From Geobacter sp. UBA2189 (GTDB lineage: Bacteria; Desulfobacterota; Desulfuromonadia; Geobacterales; Pseudopelobacteraceae), in contig DCVL01000021.1 of NCBI GenBank assembly GCA_002328035.1, forward strand, positions 31,267 through 95,266: a stretch of 64,000 nucleotides of DNA. Direction: 5' to 3'. The notes below the pieces were generated by a model. That model was not told where the DNA came from and ran no database searches. It was given only the letters and a program-made list of their open reading frames with translations. Both the position numbers and the translations under genes were made by a program. Positions 7,991-17,771 of the stretch are shown here, piece by piece. Each line of letters begins with the position of its first letter. The stretch's first letter is position 1.

Positions 7991-10403
7991 TTCTATATCT
8001 CCTGCGCAAACTCCACTCTCTTAACGCAAATATTGCAAAAATGGCAAATGAGCCCAAGGTCAGCCACTTGCCGATCTTGAACGGCAATGGATCAAAACGG
8101 AATTCTACCAAGTGTCTGCCAGGCTCAAGGTAAACACCACGCAGAATATGATCTACAGGGATAATCTCCAGCGGCTTGCCATCAACTGTAGCCTTCCAGC
8201 CCGAATGATATTTTTCACCAAGCAGAAGCAGAGAGTTTAAGGTCAGATCGGCAGCAACAGCCATTTTTTCTTTATCATACTGCTTTAGCTGAACTTTCCC
8301 TAGTCCTGCTCCCTTTGAAAGGGGCTTCGTCGGAGGTGATTCAACCAAGGCTATCCTTGAAGGTTCAAATCCGGGTTCCTGCATCAATTTCAAGCGTTGA
8401 GCCGAATCAGTTACAACCCTGAGATCGGATACCAGCCAGACCTTTGGCAAAACCTTTGAGTTTTCAAGCAGTACCTCACCGCCACCTCTGAAAACCGGAA
8501 GATAACGTTCTCCAAACCTGGCCTTCTCTCTCTCATAGACCTTTTCATCAGATACCAGCCACCGGACATTCATAATATCGAGCATCGATGAATCAACTGA
8601 AAGCGCATCCAGATAATTCTGCCAGCGAACCTTCTGCACCGCATTTGGAGTAAAAAGCACCGGTATCTTTGCGCTCGCATATCGCATCGGATCCGAATCA
8701 CCCAAAGGCAAAACTCTGAATTGCGGCACTTTATCTACAGCCATGTTATGGTCTTTAATCCATTTCATTGCAGGAGTTAAACTGGCCTCAGTACGATTTG
8801 GAGGTTCTGTCAGAACAAGAAACTGACGATTAACCCTCCATAGATCAGCAATCAGCATAAACAACAAAAGGGAAATCCCCAACCAGATCTGAATCCTTCG
8901 GCGTGCAATTCCAAGCAGCAGGAGCGCAGAAAACGAGGCAAGAGCAAGAGCAGTACCGGTCTCTTTTTCTATATTGAACCATCGTTGCGAGACAAGCTCA
9001 AGACCGCCCTGATAACGAGTAGGACGAGAGAGTAATTCAAAGAGCGCACCCCTTATTGATGAGCCGAAAAGTTTCTCCGTACCAAGCAGAGCTGTAAGGA
9101 GAAATGGAAAGGCTATTATCCAGAAGAACCATCTCTTGATATCTCTGGATTCCATAATTTCACCATCCCTCAGGATATCTATGGCTCGCGCAGTCAATAC
9201 TGCAAGGCCAAATGCAGTCATAAACAGCATCATCTTCGGAACACGAAAACGGCTGATACCAGGCAGATAGTCATAAAGAAACTGGTAGAATGGAGTATAT
9301 TTACCCATCGAAAAAAGTATGCCACCAATAACAGCTACAAGCGCAGCAACTGTTATTCTATCCTTCCTGAAAAATAGAGGAAGAGGCAAGAGCATCCAGG
9401 GGAGAAGACCAAAATAGGAAGCAGTCTGTGTAAATATCATCCTGCCCCAGTAATAGGTTTGGTCAGGATTAGGCTTGTCTCCACCTTCCTGACGGGAAAG
9501 ACCGAACAGACCCGGTACAACGAGTGCAAGAGTTTCCTCAGGAGGAAGCGACCAGCTCATAGCCTCTTCACGTTCAAGCCCGCCTTTGCCCTGATTGGCG
9601 CCGGAATGGACACCACGATTGGTATCCCTTGACCATCCTGCAAGTGGAGCGAGTGAAATAGCACTGGCGGAAAGAAAAAAGAGTGTCATTAATGCTGTCA
9701 TCAGCAGAGTGCGGCTGTTTTCACGAACCGTTTCACCATCAAAAATGCCGTACAGTAACCTGATGATGGTGTAAACCGCAACTGCCAGACAGGTATAATA
9801 AGCTATCTGCCAATGCGTATTGAAGAACTGGAAGGCAAGCACCATTCCGGCACAGAGGTATGGGAACCAACGCCTTGAAAGGAACCCCTTTTCGAGAAAA
9901 TAAAAGACCCATGGGGCATGAGCTATCGTTGCAATCTTCATAACATGACCGGCATTTATCAGCGAGGTGTTTTCAGTGCAGAAGGAGAAAACAATACCTG
10001 CAAAAAATGAGGCCATTCTGCTGCATCCAATAAGGCGACAATAGAGGTAACTGCCTACCCCGCCAAGAAACAGATGTAAAACCATAAACCAGGCAACACT
10101 TGCCGGAGCCGGAATAAGGCCGAACAGCAGCCGCTGGTATAGGTGAAATTGCATAGAGGCCATGCCGCCGTCGTTGGTATGACCACTGTTTATGTATGGA
10201 TCCCAGCCGGCGTTTGAGAGGTCAATCCGTAGCATAGACCAGAGCGGCTTGCCAAAAGCATTATTCACCCCCCAATAAAATTCGTTCAGGATATCAGGTG
10301 CCCTTACTATCTTTGATGTAAAGAGAATCGGGCTAAAAAGTGCTACAAGCAGCCCAAAAAGGAGCAACAACACCGGCAAGGTATAAGACGGCTGCCTTCT
10401 CAT
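7980..10403 (-). CDS. YfhO-family polytopic membrane protein
   Basis: The protein of 807 residues starts with a membrane helix (PVLLLLFGLLVALFSPILFT) and carries about a dozen hydrophobic segments through residue 540. A soluble region then runs to about 770 and a last membrane helix closes the protein, the standard YfhO layout. The soluble part includes the family-typical YHSGWKATVDGKPLEIIPV and LEPGRHLVEFRFDP near the end. YfhO proteins resemble GT-C glycosyltransferases and are implicated in glycosylating cell-envelope polymers from lipid-linked sugars. Here it is embedded in a cluster of sugar transferases, sharing an ATGA overlap with the upstream GT4 gene. The family call is firm; donor and acceptor are unknown. 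Confidence 0.85.
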   Translation of the reverse strand: MRRQPSYTLPVLLLLFGLLVALFSPILFTSKIVRAPDILNEFYWGVNNAFGKPLWSMLRIDLSNAGWDPYINSGHTNDGGMASMQFHLYQRLLFGLIPAPASVAWFMVLHLFLGGVGSYLYCRLIGCSRMASFFAGIVFSFCTENTSLINAGHVMKIATIAHAPWVFYFLEKGFLSRRWFPYLCAGMVLAFQFFNTHWQIAYYTCLAVAVYTIIRLLYGIFDGETVRENSRTLLMTALMTLFFLSASAISLAPLAGWSRDTNRGVHSGANQGKGGLEREEAMSWSLPPEETLALVVPGLFGLSRQEGGDKPNPDQTYYWGRMIFTQTASYFGLLPWMLLPLPLFFRKDRITVAALVAVIGGILFSMGKYTPFYQFLYDYLPGISRFRVPKMMLFMTAFGLAVLTARAIDILRDGEIMESRDIKRWFFWIIAFPFLLTALLGTEKLFGSSIRGALFELLSRPTRYQGGLELVSQRWFNIEKETGTALALASFSALLLLGIARRRIQIWLGISLLLFMLIADLWRVNRQFLVLTEPPNRTEASLTPAMKWIKDHNMAVDKVPQFRVLPLGDSDPMRYASAKIPVLFTPNAVQKVRWQNYLDALSVDSSMLDIMNVRWLVSDEKVYEREKARFGERYLPVFRGGGEVLLENSKVLPKVWLVSDLRVVTDSAQRLKLMQEPGFEPSRIALVESPPTKPLSKGAGLGKVQLKQYDKEKMAVAADLTLNSLLLLGEKYHSGWKATVDGKPLEIIPVDHILRGVYLEPGRHLVEFRFDPLPFKIGKWLTLGSFAIFAIFALREWSLRRRYRNVS

Positions 10404-11593
10404 CTCCTTTGCAACCTGTAGTAAAACTGTTCCAGACGCTCTGCCTGAACTTCCCAGGCAAAATTGGCAGAGAGTCTCTTTGCTGCTTCAGTACCAAGCC
10501 TTCTGGCCAGTTCCGGCTCTTTCAGTAGTCTTTCAGCCGCATTCAGCAATCCTGACTCATCGCCAGACTCAACCAGGATAGCGCTTTCTCCATGCTTAAG
10601 GTACTCGCCAATCTGCCCAACCCTCTCAGCGGCTACAGCGATACCGGCAGCAGCCAGTTCCGCCAGTTTGGCAGGGCATTTCGTGCGGTTAACAAGTGTA
10701 TCATCAAATGGATAGATAGCAGCATCTGAGGCTGCCAGGCAGTCAGGCAGATCTTCCGGCTTCACCCATCCGGCAAAGAGCAGATTTTTATAGAATCCAC
10801 CTCTGATCGCAGCCTGTTCAAACTCTTTTTCTTCAGCATTGGGACCCTGCCCCACTACAAGGAGCTTAAAAGCAGGGAGCCGCATGGAAAGTCCCTCAAC
10901 CAGGGTGTAAAGTTTCTGCTGTGAGAACTCAAAAAACCTTGTGTAAAGGAGAAGAACCTGCGAATCATCAGCAATGCCGAATCGTTGCCTGCCTTTATGA
11001 CGATCCCCTTTCGGGCGAGTCAAAGGTCCATTAGGAAGATAGAGTGTTTTGGATGGAAGAGCCCCCATCCCCAGAGCCAGAGATTCCAAAGCGCGGGAGG
11101 CAATTGTAACGCCATCAGCCCAACGAGTAAGCCTCTCCTCCTGAAAGGCAAACAGCCATTTTTCCGGCTGGCTGTACGGCTGGATCTCATTCATCCCCCC
11201 CCTCCCCTCACGGTCGTCACTATCAACGACAAGGAGCGGTGTCTTCACGCCGGCAGTCCGCATCGCAACCAGAAGCATTGCAGCCAGTCCGCCAAAACCC
11301 TTAGGTTTGAAAAGATGGATTATATCAGGCTGTAAATCAAGAGCCGCACGCAGCATACGGATCGCAATAAACGGAGCTGCCAAAGCGCCCGCAGCAGGTC
11401 CAAGCAAGACATTTCTAAGCCTTACTTCTCCAAGCATCTCTACCAGGCCGGAGTCCTCCGGATTGGTATATGGAGGGGCGATTATTTCAAGCTCATGCCT
11501 GCGCCGTTGCAATTCCTGTGCAAGTGGAAGCATTCGAGCCTGCAACGTTCCCTTGGGACGGATACCAAAAGGTGCAAGAAACGCAATCTTCAT
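10400..11593 (-). CDS. Glycosyltransferase family 4-type protein
   Basis: The protein has 397 residues and two Rossmann-like halves (GT-B). The N-terminal half starts MKIAFLAPFGIRPKGT with the usual glycine-rich donor loop, followed by HELEIIAPPY. The C-terminal half has LYTRFFEFSQQK, the strand KLLVVGQGP near 240, LLFAGWV near 265 and the nucleotide-sugar region KLAELAAAGIAVAAERVGQI near 325-345, in place of the usual EAMA pattern. Such enzymes add a sugar from a nucleotide donor with retention of configuration. It begins 1 base after the upstream GT2 stop and overlaps the YfhO-like gene by 4 bases. Sugar and acceptor cannot be read from sequence. Confidence 0.85.
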   Translation of the reverse strand: MKIAFLAPFGIRPKGTLQARMLPLAQELQRRRHELEIIAPPYTNPEDSGLVEMLGEVRLRNVLLGPAAGALAAPFIAIRMLRAALDLQPDIIHLFKPKGFGGLAAMLLVAMRTAGVKTPLLVVDSDDREGRGGMNEIQPYSQPEKWLFAFQEERLTRWADGVTIASRALESLALGMGALPSKTLYLPNGPLTRPKGDRHKGRQRFGIADDSQVLLLYTRFFEFSQQKLYTLVEGLSMRLPAFKLLVVGQGPNAEEKEFEQAAIRGGFYKNLLFAGWVKPEDLPDCLAASDAAIYPFDDTLVNRTKCPAKLAELAAAGIAVAAERVGQIGEYLKHGESAILVESGDESGLLNAAERLLKEPELARRLGTEAAKRLSANFAWEVQAERLEQFYYRLQRR

Positions 11594-11594
11594 T

Positions 11595-12371
11595 CTATCG
11601 CCCTAAACCTTTCTTGACGGTTTGATACAACGGGCTGTCAGACAAACGATAGTACAAAGGCAGAAAAGGAGAAAGCAGCGCAGACCATAAACCAAAGAAC
11701 CTCCCATGCTCAAAGAATATATGACGGTGCAGCTCAACCTTTAGTTCTGGTTCCATACCTGCTGCCATTGATACCTGGCTCTTACGGTAGTAAAATCCCA
11801 CCTGCGGTAGACAGAGCACCTTCCGCCCCTGCTCCAGCAGTCCCAGCCAGAAATCCCAGTCCTCCCAGCCACGCCGCAGGCTCTCATCATAGCCACCCAC
11901 CTGTTGCCAGTCTGACCGGCGATAGAGCGCCGAACAGAATATCACATTACCCAGCCCCATCCGCCAACGGGAGAAACGTGGCAGCCGCCAGGAGCCTGTC
12001 TCAGCCCCGAATTTTTCGGCATGACAGTAAACTATCCCAACTCTCTGATCTGTCTCCAAAGCCGCCACGGCTTGACTGATATACTGTGACCCAATACGAT
12101 CGTCAGCATCCAGCGGCAGGATATACGCACCGCTGGATGCAGCAATGCCGCTGTTACGGGCTGTAGCCAACCCACCGTTCTGTCTGCGTACAAGTCTGGT
12201 TTTTGGGTAGTCCAAGCTATCAAGAATCCTGCAGGTCTCAGGATCAGTAGAGCCGTCATCCACCACGATGATCTCCAACTCCTGATAGTCAGAGGCCAGC
12301 ACCGAACCAATTGATTCAGCCAGATACTGCCCCTGGTTGTAGCAGGGTATGATTACTGAAACATCTGGCAT
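11595..12371 (-). CDS. Glycosyltransferase family 2 protein
   Basis: The protein has 258 residues and a GT-A fold. The opening PDVSVIIPCYNQGQYL and IIVVDDGSTD (near 35) are the nucleotide-binding region; ARNSGI near 71 and PLDADD near 87 give the metal-binding DxD. A later GWEDWDFWLGLLE (near 166) is the usual acceptor/catalytic ED motif of cytosolic GT2 enzymes. No membrane helix is evident apart from a hydrophobic C-terminal stretch (LWSALLSPFLPLYYRL) that may lie on the membrane. It is cotranscribed with GT4 genes on both sides (spacings of 1-2 bases). An inverting transferase building the glycan is likely; the sugar is unknown. Confidence 0.9.
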   Translation of the reverse strand: MPDVSVIIPCYNQGQYLAESIGSVLASDYQELEIIVVDDGSTDPETCRILDSLDYPKTRLVRRQNGGLATARNSGIAASSGAYILPLDADDRIGSQYISQAVAALETDQRVGIVYCHAEKFGAETGSWRLPRFSRWRMGLGNVIFCSALYRRSDWQQVGGYDESLRRGWEDWDFWLGLLEQGRKVLCLPQVGFYYRKSQVSMAAGMEPELKVELHRHIFFEHGRFFGLWSALLSPFLPLYYRLSDSPLYQTVKKGLGR

Positions 12372-12373
12372 AG

Positions 12374-13522
12374 TTATCCTTGTATCACAATATGATACTG
12401 CTCACAGAACCAGCCACCACCAAATTGCGACTGAGCATAGCTATATGCAGCAATAGAAATACGCTCCAGCAAATCTCTATCCTGATGCAGCTCGAGAATG
12501 GCGTCATACAATGCTGTAACAACGGCTGTCTCATCGCCAGCAGGCAACAGCCATCCGTTTTCAGCATGCCGGATATGCTCCGGTATACCACCAACTGACG
12601 TACATACTGGCACGCAGCCATGAGCCATCCCTTCCATAATTGTCAGCGGAAATCCTTCACGACTGGAGGTGATAAGTATCAGATCTGAATCGGTATAAAT
12701 TTTTTCAAGCTGTTCTGGAGCAGAAACGGAACCCAAGAGGTTACAAAAACCTGCATCCCCCTTCAGAATAGATGGCTCAATATCTCCGACAAGCAGAAAC
12801 TTTACATTAAGTCCATTATCCATACATAGCCTGGCAGCCCTGGCAATAAGATGGATCCGTTTTTCTTCACTCCCCCTGCCTACAAACAGAACCTGCAAGG
12901 TAGAACCAGCGGGTTTAACTGGAGGTTCAGGCGGTACAGATACTCTGTTAGAAATAACCGTGATACGCCTGTCAAACTGTTCTGGGATCCCTTCCTTACG
13001 ATACCAGTCAAGCAACTGATCTCTAACACCGACAGAGATAACTACCCGTCTATCAATACGTTCCAGAACAGGCAGGGCAAACTTTTCAGCCCCCCCTCCC
13101 AGGGCATGAATAAGATCAATAGCCTCTATATTATCAGGTAGATGTGGCAATAGAAGGTAATAATAAAGTGAATTACAGCCAAAGAGACGGGCATTGGAAG
13201 TTTTTTGAATCAATCCTGCTATCAGGCCAATGCTTAATGGATAGCTATATTTCAGCAACCAACCAAAATCAAAACATGTTGCAGATGTTTTAAACTGATT
13301 TATGAATCGGAGGTCTTTGGAGCGTTTGGTAAAGAATACCCACGGACGTTCATCAGTAAAGCAGGATATTATATCGGCATGTACCTTCTCAGCACCGCCG
13401 GTATGGTAGAATGGAAAGAAGAAGAACAGACCTGAGCGATTATGCAGTGGCAACAGACGACCTATCAGCTTGCCAGCCCACACAATAAGCCTGACAACAG
13501 AATTTATAATACGATTGTTCAA
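12374..13522 (-). CDS. Glycosyltransferase family 4-type protein
   Basis: The protein has 382 residues. The N-terminal half has the acceptor-side pattern FFFPFYHTGGAEKVHADI (GGAE motif near residue 40). The C-terminal half has LQVLFVGRGSEEKRIHL near 205-225, LLVGDI near 242 and the GT4 donor loop SSREGFPLTIMEGMAHGCVPV near 290-312, including the EGFP-x7-E signature. This is a retaining nucleotide-sugar transferase. It overlaps the upstream GT4 gene by 4 bases. The shared GGAE motif with that neighbour suggests related enzymes adding successive sugars, which is inference. Confidence 0.9.
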   Translation of the reverse strand: MNNRIINSVVRLIVWAGKLIGRLLPLHNRSGLFFFFPFYHTGGAEKVHADIISCFTDERPWVFFTKRSKDLRFINQFKTSATCFDFGWLLKYSYPLSIGLIAGLIQKTSNARLFGCNSLYYYLLLPHLPDNIEAIDLIHALGGGAEKFALPVLERIDRRVVISVGVRDQLLDWYRKEGIPEQFDRRITVISNRVSVPPEPPVKPAGSTLQVLFVGRGSEEKRIHLIARAARLCMDNGLNVKFLLVGDIEPSILKGDAGFCNLLGSVSAPEQLEKIYTDSDLILITSSREGFPLTIMEGMAHGCVPVCTSVGGIPEHIRHAENGWLLPAGDETAVVTALYDAILELHQDRDLLERISIAAYSYAQSQFGGGWFCEQYHIVIQG

Positions 13523-14655
13523 CTGAATTCTCCTGCACAGGAGTTCAGATATTTCACTGTATCACGACAGAATCTATCAAAACCGAACAGATCTGAAGCA
13601 CGTTTTTTCATCAATACCCCCTGAGTTAAACGCAAATCAGGTTCAGACAGCAGTTGAATCATTATATTCGCAAGTGCAAGTGGATCTGCAGGTGGAACAA
13701 GAAATGGTATACCTTCATCTCCAACGGCCTCTCGCATTCCAGGAATATCGGTACCGGCAATGGCAAGTCCGGAGGCCATTGCTTCTACAACAGCATTGGG
13801 AATACCCTCGCTTGGTGAACTATGGACACAGAGGTCAGAAGCCGACAGAAGTCCGCTGACATCATCCACAGCTCCGAGAAATCTGACATTTTCAGTAATT
13901 CCCAGTTTTAAAGCCTGTTTTTCCAATGCATCGGCTCTGTCATCAAATCTGCCAGCCAGCACCAGAAGCGGTGGAATACCTTTCCATTGCTGTAGCAAAA
14001 GCATCCATGAATCAAGCAAAGTAGCATGGTCTTTGTAACTGCTCAGGTTAGCCACCATAACGGCAATCAAAACTGTTGTATCAACATTCAGCACTCTATG
14101 CCATTCACAGCTATCAGCCCGAGGTGGCGCAAGGGTAATGCCATTCCGGATTAAAGCCACTTTGTCGGATTCAATCCCAAACTTCTCAACAAGATAACGC
14201 TGTCCTCCTTCTGCATTGGCAATAAAATGCTTAACCTTGCTGACGGCATACCGATGGAACAAGGTTGGCTCAAGCAAGAGCCCTGCATCAGCCTGGTTCC
14301 ACACCATCAAGCGCACTCCGCAGAGATGCCAAAACAAGGCAGCAGCAAGATTAGGTACCTTGGTAAATGAAAGTAGTATCTCAGGTCTTTCCCGTCGCAA
14401 ATAAAACGCAAACCTGATCAGGTGTGGCAGACGCCGTCTCAGTCCCCAGTGCAATGGTATCGCCTTCCAGGGGATATGAGAGCCATCGCAGCAGTAAGAT
14501 ACAGAACCTGTTTCTTTACCCAGTCCCCATACCTTAACCTCTGCTCCTTCATCCTCTTTAAGATGACGTGCCAATAGTAATCCCTGCCGCTCGGCACCGC
14601 CCATATCAAGAGAGCCAAAAAGAAAAAGTATCCGTTTTCCAGTCAATATTGACAT
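13519..14655 (-). CDS. Glycosyltransferase family 4-type protein
   Basis: The protein has 378 residues from the chosen ATG at 14655. An upstream in-frame ATG at 14691 exists, but it would overlap the methyltransferase gene by 32 bases and adds residues before the natural fold start MSILTGKRILFLFGSLDMGG. The N-terminal half has DMGGAERQGLLLARHL; the C-terminal half has MVANLSSYKDHATLL, LVLAGRFDDR, VRFLGAV and the donor loop SSPSEGIPNAVVEAMASGLA with the EG-x-P-x7-E signature, then GTDIPGMREAV. It is a retaining GT-B transferase. The gap to the upstream methyltransferase stop is 4 bases and the downstream GT4 overlaps by 4, so the group is translationally coupled. Confidence 0.88.
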   Translation of the reverse strand: MSILTGKRILFLFGSLDMGGAERQGLLLARHLKEDEGAEVKVWGLGKETGSVSYCCDGSHIPWKAIPLHWGLRRRLPHLIRFAFYLRRERPEILLSFTKVPNLAAALFWHLCGVRLMVWNQADAGLLLEPTLFHRYAVSKVKHFIANAEGGQRYLVEKFGIESDKVALIRNGITLAPPRADSCEWHRVLNVDTTVLIAVMVANLSSYKDHATLLDSWMLLLQQWKGIPPLLVLAGRFDDRADALEKQALKLGITENVRFLGAVDDVSGLLSASDLCVHSSPSEGIPNAVVEAMASGLAIAGTDIPGMREAVGDEGIPFLVPPADPLALANIMIQLLSEPDLRLTQGVLMKKRASDLFGFDRFCRDTVKYLNSCAGEFS

Positions 14656-14659
14656 AATC

Positions 14660-15367
14660 TCAAGCGGTTTCAAAGGGTTCACATAACGCAATGATACCAG
14701 CCTTTGTCAATCCTGGAGCCAGACTGGAACCAAAGTTATAGAATGAAAGTTCAACAACCTTGAGATCTGCCATCTGTATGAGTCGGCTCAGGGTATAGGG
14801 GGTAAAATAATAACAATGTTCAGGATGTACCAATTCAACACCATGCATGGCTGTCATAAAAGCATACATATCAAAGCTGTTTGGTACAGTAAGACAAAGA
14901 CGGGCATTATTACGCTGGCACAGAATACAGAGGTTGGTCAGCACCAAACCCGGATTAGGCACATGTTCAAGCACCTCAGGAAAGAGAATCAGGTCAAACT
15001 CTTGTTGTAGTTCGGATGGTATTTCATCTTCAGCTATATCAAATAAACAGTTGTTAAAATCTCCGGTAAGAAGTCGATATTTGGCAAGAACTTCTCCATT
15101 AATATCAACACCGTACAATGCTGTTGCCTGCTCTTTCAACTTCAAATGCAATAGTGTTGCGTTACTAATCTTCTGCTCAAGAAAGATCGAATCTAGAAAA
15201 CCAAAATGTAGTACACGCTTACCAGAAGCAAGTGAAAGCAGATAGGCTTCACGTTCAACACAACTTTCTTCCATCTGATTGAAAGGATGTAGCAAAACAG
15301 GATCTGTCGTTTTGAGCAAACGCCTGTATGATAAATAACCACGTAAAAAGCGAATTAAGGGATACAT
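14660..15367 (-). CDS. Class I SAM-dependent methyltransferase in the glycan operon
   Basis: The protein has 235 residues. The SAM region is KRVLHFGFLDSIF (near 49-61), atypical for motif I because the usual GxGxG is replaced by HFGFLD. It is followed by the acidic strand YGVDINGEVL near 94, LLTGDF and the post-motif LILFPEVLEHVPNPG near 127-141, which is typical of Methyltransf_11/23-like O-methyltransferases that cap sugars. The C-terminal half has YYFTPYTLSRLIQMADL. It sits between a GT4 gene and the flippase gene. Methylation of a sugar in the repeat unit is the simplest reading; a regulatory or capping role is possible. Confidence 0.75.
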   Translation of the reverse strand: MYPLIRFLRGYLSYRRLLKTTDPVLLHPFNQMEESCVEREAYLLSLASGKRVLHFGFLDSIFLEQKISNATLLHLKLKEQATALYGVDINGEVLAKYRLLTGDFNNCLFDIAEDEIPSELQQEFDLILFPEVLEHVPNPGLVLTNLCILCQRNNARLCLTVPNSFDMYAFMTAMHGVELVHPEHCYYFTPYTLSRLIQMADLKVVELSFYNFGSSLAPGLTKAGIIALCEPFETA

Positions 15368-15395
15368 CAGCAGATTCCTTTCAGAAACGGCCTAA

Positions 15396-16721
15396 TCACC
15401 AGAATTTTGGTACAAGAAGCGAACGCAGGATCATTGCAGCCGCCGGCCTCTGTGTTCTTGTTGTATAACAGGCTCCATGAGCCGCAATCCAGTAAGACAG
15501 GCAGGTAGAAATCGCCGCGCCCATTGCACCATGCCCTGGTATCAGGAACAGATTAAGCAGTACGTTGCTTACTGCCCCGAGGGCGGTGCTCCAAAGAAGG
15601 GCTTTACCCAATGAAAGCGCGATAAAATGGGCGTTTCTAACAACGGTCAGGTTAGCAAAAAGTCCAGCCCAGATCAGCACAGACAAAAGAGGGGCTGAAG
15701 AGTGATAGGCAGTTCCAAACAGCAGATTAACCAGCCATGGAGAGATAAAGGTAACAGGAATGGCGACGGCATAACCAAGAAAAGCCAGAAGATTATACAA
15801 TTTCTGTAATTTTAGCTGAAAGAGCTCAGGATCAGAGTTTTTCAACTTAACCATGGCGGGAAAAAGTGAAGAAACAATCGCAGTAGGTATAAAATACCAA
15901 AGTTCAGAGATCCTTACCGCAGCGGCATATTGTCCCACATCTGATGGTGAAGCAAGCATTCCAAGCATGACCTGATCGATCCTCAGATAAATCATAAGCA
16001 CTATGCCAGACAGAACCATTGGCACCGATTCTGTAAACAACTTGTGAAACCATGTTCGGCTCCAACGCCAGTTATTAAAATCTTCACCATTTATCCGGTA
16101 AGCAACAAGCAACGCCACCGCTGCAAAAAAGGCTTCAGTTGCTGTAGCAATAGTAATTGCTGTAAGAGAGGCTCCGGAAAGAACCATTGCAACCTTGATG
16201 CAGGAAGAGAGGAGAAAGGCGGCAGATCTGGAAATTACACTGTAACGGGAAATAATCCTGGACTGGAACCATAGATCCGTTACATCAAGCGCCTGTAGCA
16301 ATAGTGAGCTGCCCAGGACGGCAACCATCAGCATAGTCAATCTGTCATTCGGGCGAACAAGTAATAGCACAGCCAAAGCAAGTATATAAGAACTTATGCC
16401 GGCAATAAGGCGTATCAGAGATGCGGTTCCAAGAATTTTTCCCCGTTCAGAAAAATTAGTTACCAGCTCTCTAACCACGACCGACTCAAGGCCAAAAAGT
16501 GCAATCGCAGAAAACAACATTATATATGAACCGGCAAAACTGAGCTGTCCATATCCTTCCGGCCCCAGGTAACGCGCGACCCAGACGCCAACCAGCAGAC
16601 CTACACCCATCCTCAGTAAGCGGTCACCCAACAACCATATTGTATTATAAAAACCAGGATTGGCAGATAAGACATCAAAACGGTTTTTAAGTGAAATACG
16701 CCACGCAAGGAAGAAAGTCAT
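15396..16721 (-). CDS. Wzx-like polysaccharide flippase (MOP superfamily)
   Basis: The protein has 441 residues, almost entirely hydrophobic with about 12-14 membrane helices. The N-terminal signature GLLVGVWVARYLGPEGYGQL (near 38-57) and the following SYIMLFSAIALFGLESVVVREL are characteristic of lipid-linked oligosaccharide flippases of the RfbX/Wzx group. Such proteins move undecaprenyl-pyrophosphate-linked repeat units to the periplasmic leaflet. The gene lies in the middle of the glycosyltransferase operon, 12 bases after the GDP-fucose synthase gene. No Wzy-type polymerase is evident in the window, so the polymerase (or a ligase) must be elsewhere or the glycan is not polymerised. Confidence 0.88.
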   Translation of the reverse strand: MTFFLAWRISLKNRFDVLSANPGFYNTIWLLGDRLLRMGVGLLVGVWVARYLGPEGYGQLSFAGSYIMLFSAIALFGLESVVVRELVTNFSERGKILGTASLIRLIAGISSYILALAVLLLVRPNDRLTMLMVAVLGSSLLLQALDVTDLWFQSRIISRYSVISRSAAFLLSSCIKVAMVLSGASLTAITIATATEAFFAAVALLVAYRINGEDFNNWRWSRTWFHKLFTESVPMVLSGIVLMIYLRIDQVMLGMLASPSDVGQYAAAVRISELWYFIPTAIVSSLFPAMVKLKNSDPELFQLKLQKLYNLLAFLGYAVAIPVTFISPWLVNLLFGTAYHSSAPLLSVLIWAGLFANLTVVRNAHFIALSLGKALLWSTALGAVSNVLLNLFLIPGHGAMGAAISTCLSYWIAAHGACYTTRTQRPAAAMILRSLLVPKFW

Positions 16722-16733
16722 ACAGTTGAAATT

Positions 16734-17705
16734 TCAAATTGCTGGTTGCAAATGTTGAAGGAACCACCGGTACGCATCCCACACTCCATCCTCCAGCTCA
16801 ATCCGGTGTTTCCAGCCCAGTGCATGCAGACGGGATGAGTCAGCCAGTTTACGTGGCGTACCATCCGGTTTGCTGGTATCAAATGCAATTTCTCCACGAT
16901 AATCAACAACCTTCTGAACCAGATGTACAAGTTCCAGGATGGAAATTTCCTGTCCTGATCCGACATTTATAAGCGCGGGGGCAGCGGGATGGTTCATAAG
17001 TTCGCTGTATTGAAGTTCGGGAAGATTCATAAGAAACAGAGATGCATCTGCCAGATCCTCGACATGCATGAATTCCCTTAGCGGACTGCCTGTTCCCCAT
17101 ACCTCAACAGTAAGGGCTCCAGCCATTTTTGCTTCGTGAACCTTGCGTATCAGCGCCGGCAGAACATGCGAATTTTTCAGGTCATAGTTGTCTCCAGGGC
17201 CATAAAGGTTATTTGGCATGGCAGCCAGAAAACGTGTGCCATACTGCTCATTATAGGAACGACACTGAATAACACCGGCTATCTTGGCTATGGCGTAGGC
17301 ATCATTGGTTTCTTCAAGGGCAGATGTTAGAAGATGCTCTTCCCTGATAGGCTGTGGTGCAAACTTTGGATATATGCAGGTACTCCCCAGAAATAATAGC
17401 CTTTTCACATCGTTTTTCCAGGCTTCGTTTATGACATTGGTCTGAATCATCAGGTTGTCATAGATAAATTCTGCCTTGCGTGTGCTGTTTGCTATTATTC
17501 CTCCAACTCTTGCTGCTGCAAGAAAAACGTAGTCAGGCCTGGTTTCCTCAAAAAACGCAGAGACCGCAGCCTGATTACGCAGATCAAGCTCTGAATAAGT
17601 TTTAAGTGTCAGATTGTTATACCCTGACTGCTTCAGTTTTCTTACAATAGCCGAACCTACCATGCCTCGGTGGCCAGCTACAAATATGGATGCATCATAA
17701 TTCAT
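16734..17705 (-). CDS. fcl: GDP-L-fucose synthase
   Basis: The 323-residue protein is an extended short-chain dehydrogenase that converts GDP-4-keto-6-deoxy-mannose to GDP-L-fucose by epimerisation and NADPH reduction. The start at 17705 has AGGAG 7 nt upstream and gives MNYDASIFVAGHRGMVGS, with the GxxGxxG cofactor motif at once; an in-frame ATG 39 bases upstream is less likely. Catalytic residues are visible: Ser108 in FLGSTCIYP, Tyr137 and Lys141 in DAYAIAKIAG. GGIIANSTRKAEFIYDN is also typical. It implies an L-fucose (or related) residue in the glycan. The partner gmd (GDP-mannose 4,6-dehydratase) is not in this window. Confidence 0.95.
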   Translation of the reverse strand: MNYDASIFVAGHRGMVGSAIVRKLKQSGYNNLTLKTYSELDLRNQAAVSAFFEETRPDYVFLAAARVGGIIANSTRKAEFIYDNLMIQTNVINEAWKNDVKRLLFLGSTCIYPKFAPQPIREEHLLTSALEETNDAYAIAKIAGVIQCRSYNEQYGTRFLAAMPNNLYGPGDNYDLKNSHVLPALIRKVHEAKMAGALTVEVWGTGSPLREFMHVEDLADASLFLMNLPELQYSELMNHPAAPALINVGSGQEISILELVHLVQKVVDYRGEIAFDTSKPDGTPRKLADSSRLHALGWKHRIELEDGVWDAYRWFLQHLQPAI

Positions 17706-17771
17706 CCTGTTTCTCCTGTAATTCAAGGCATTATAACAAAACAAAAATCAGCAACCGTACATAATGACGGT

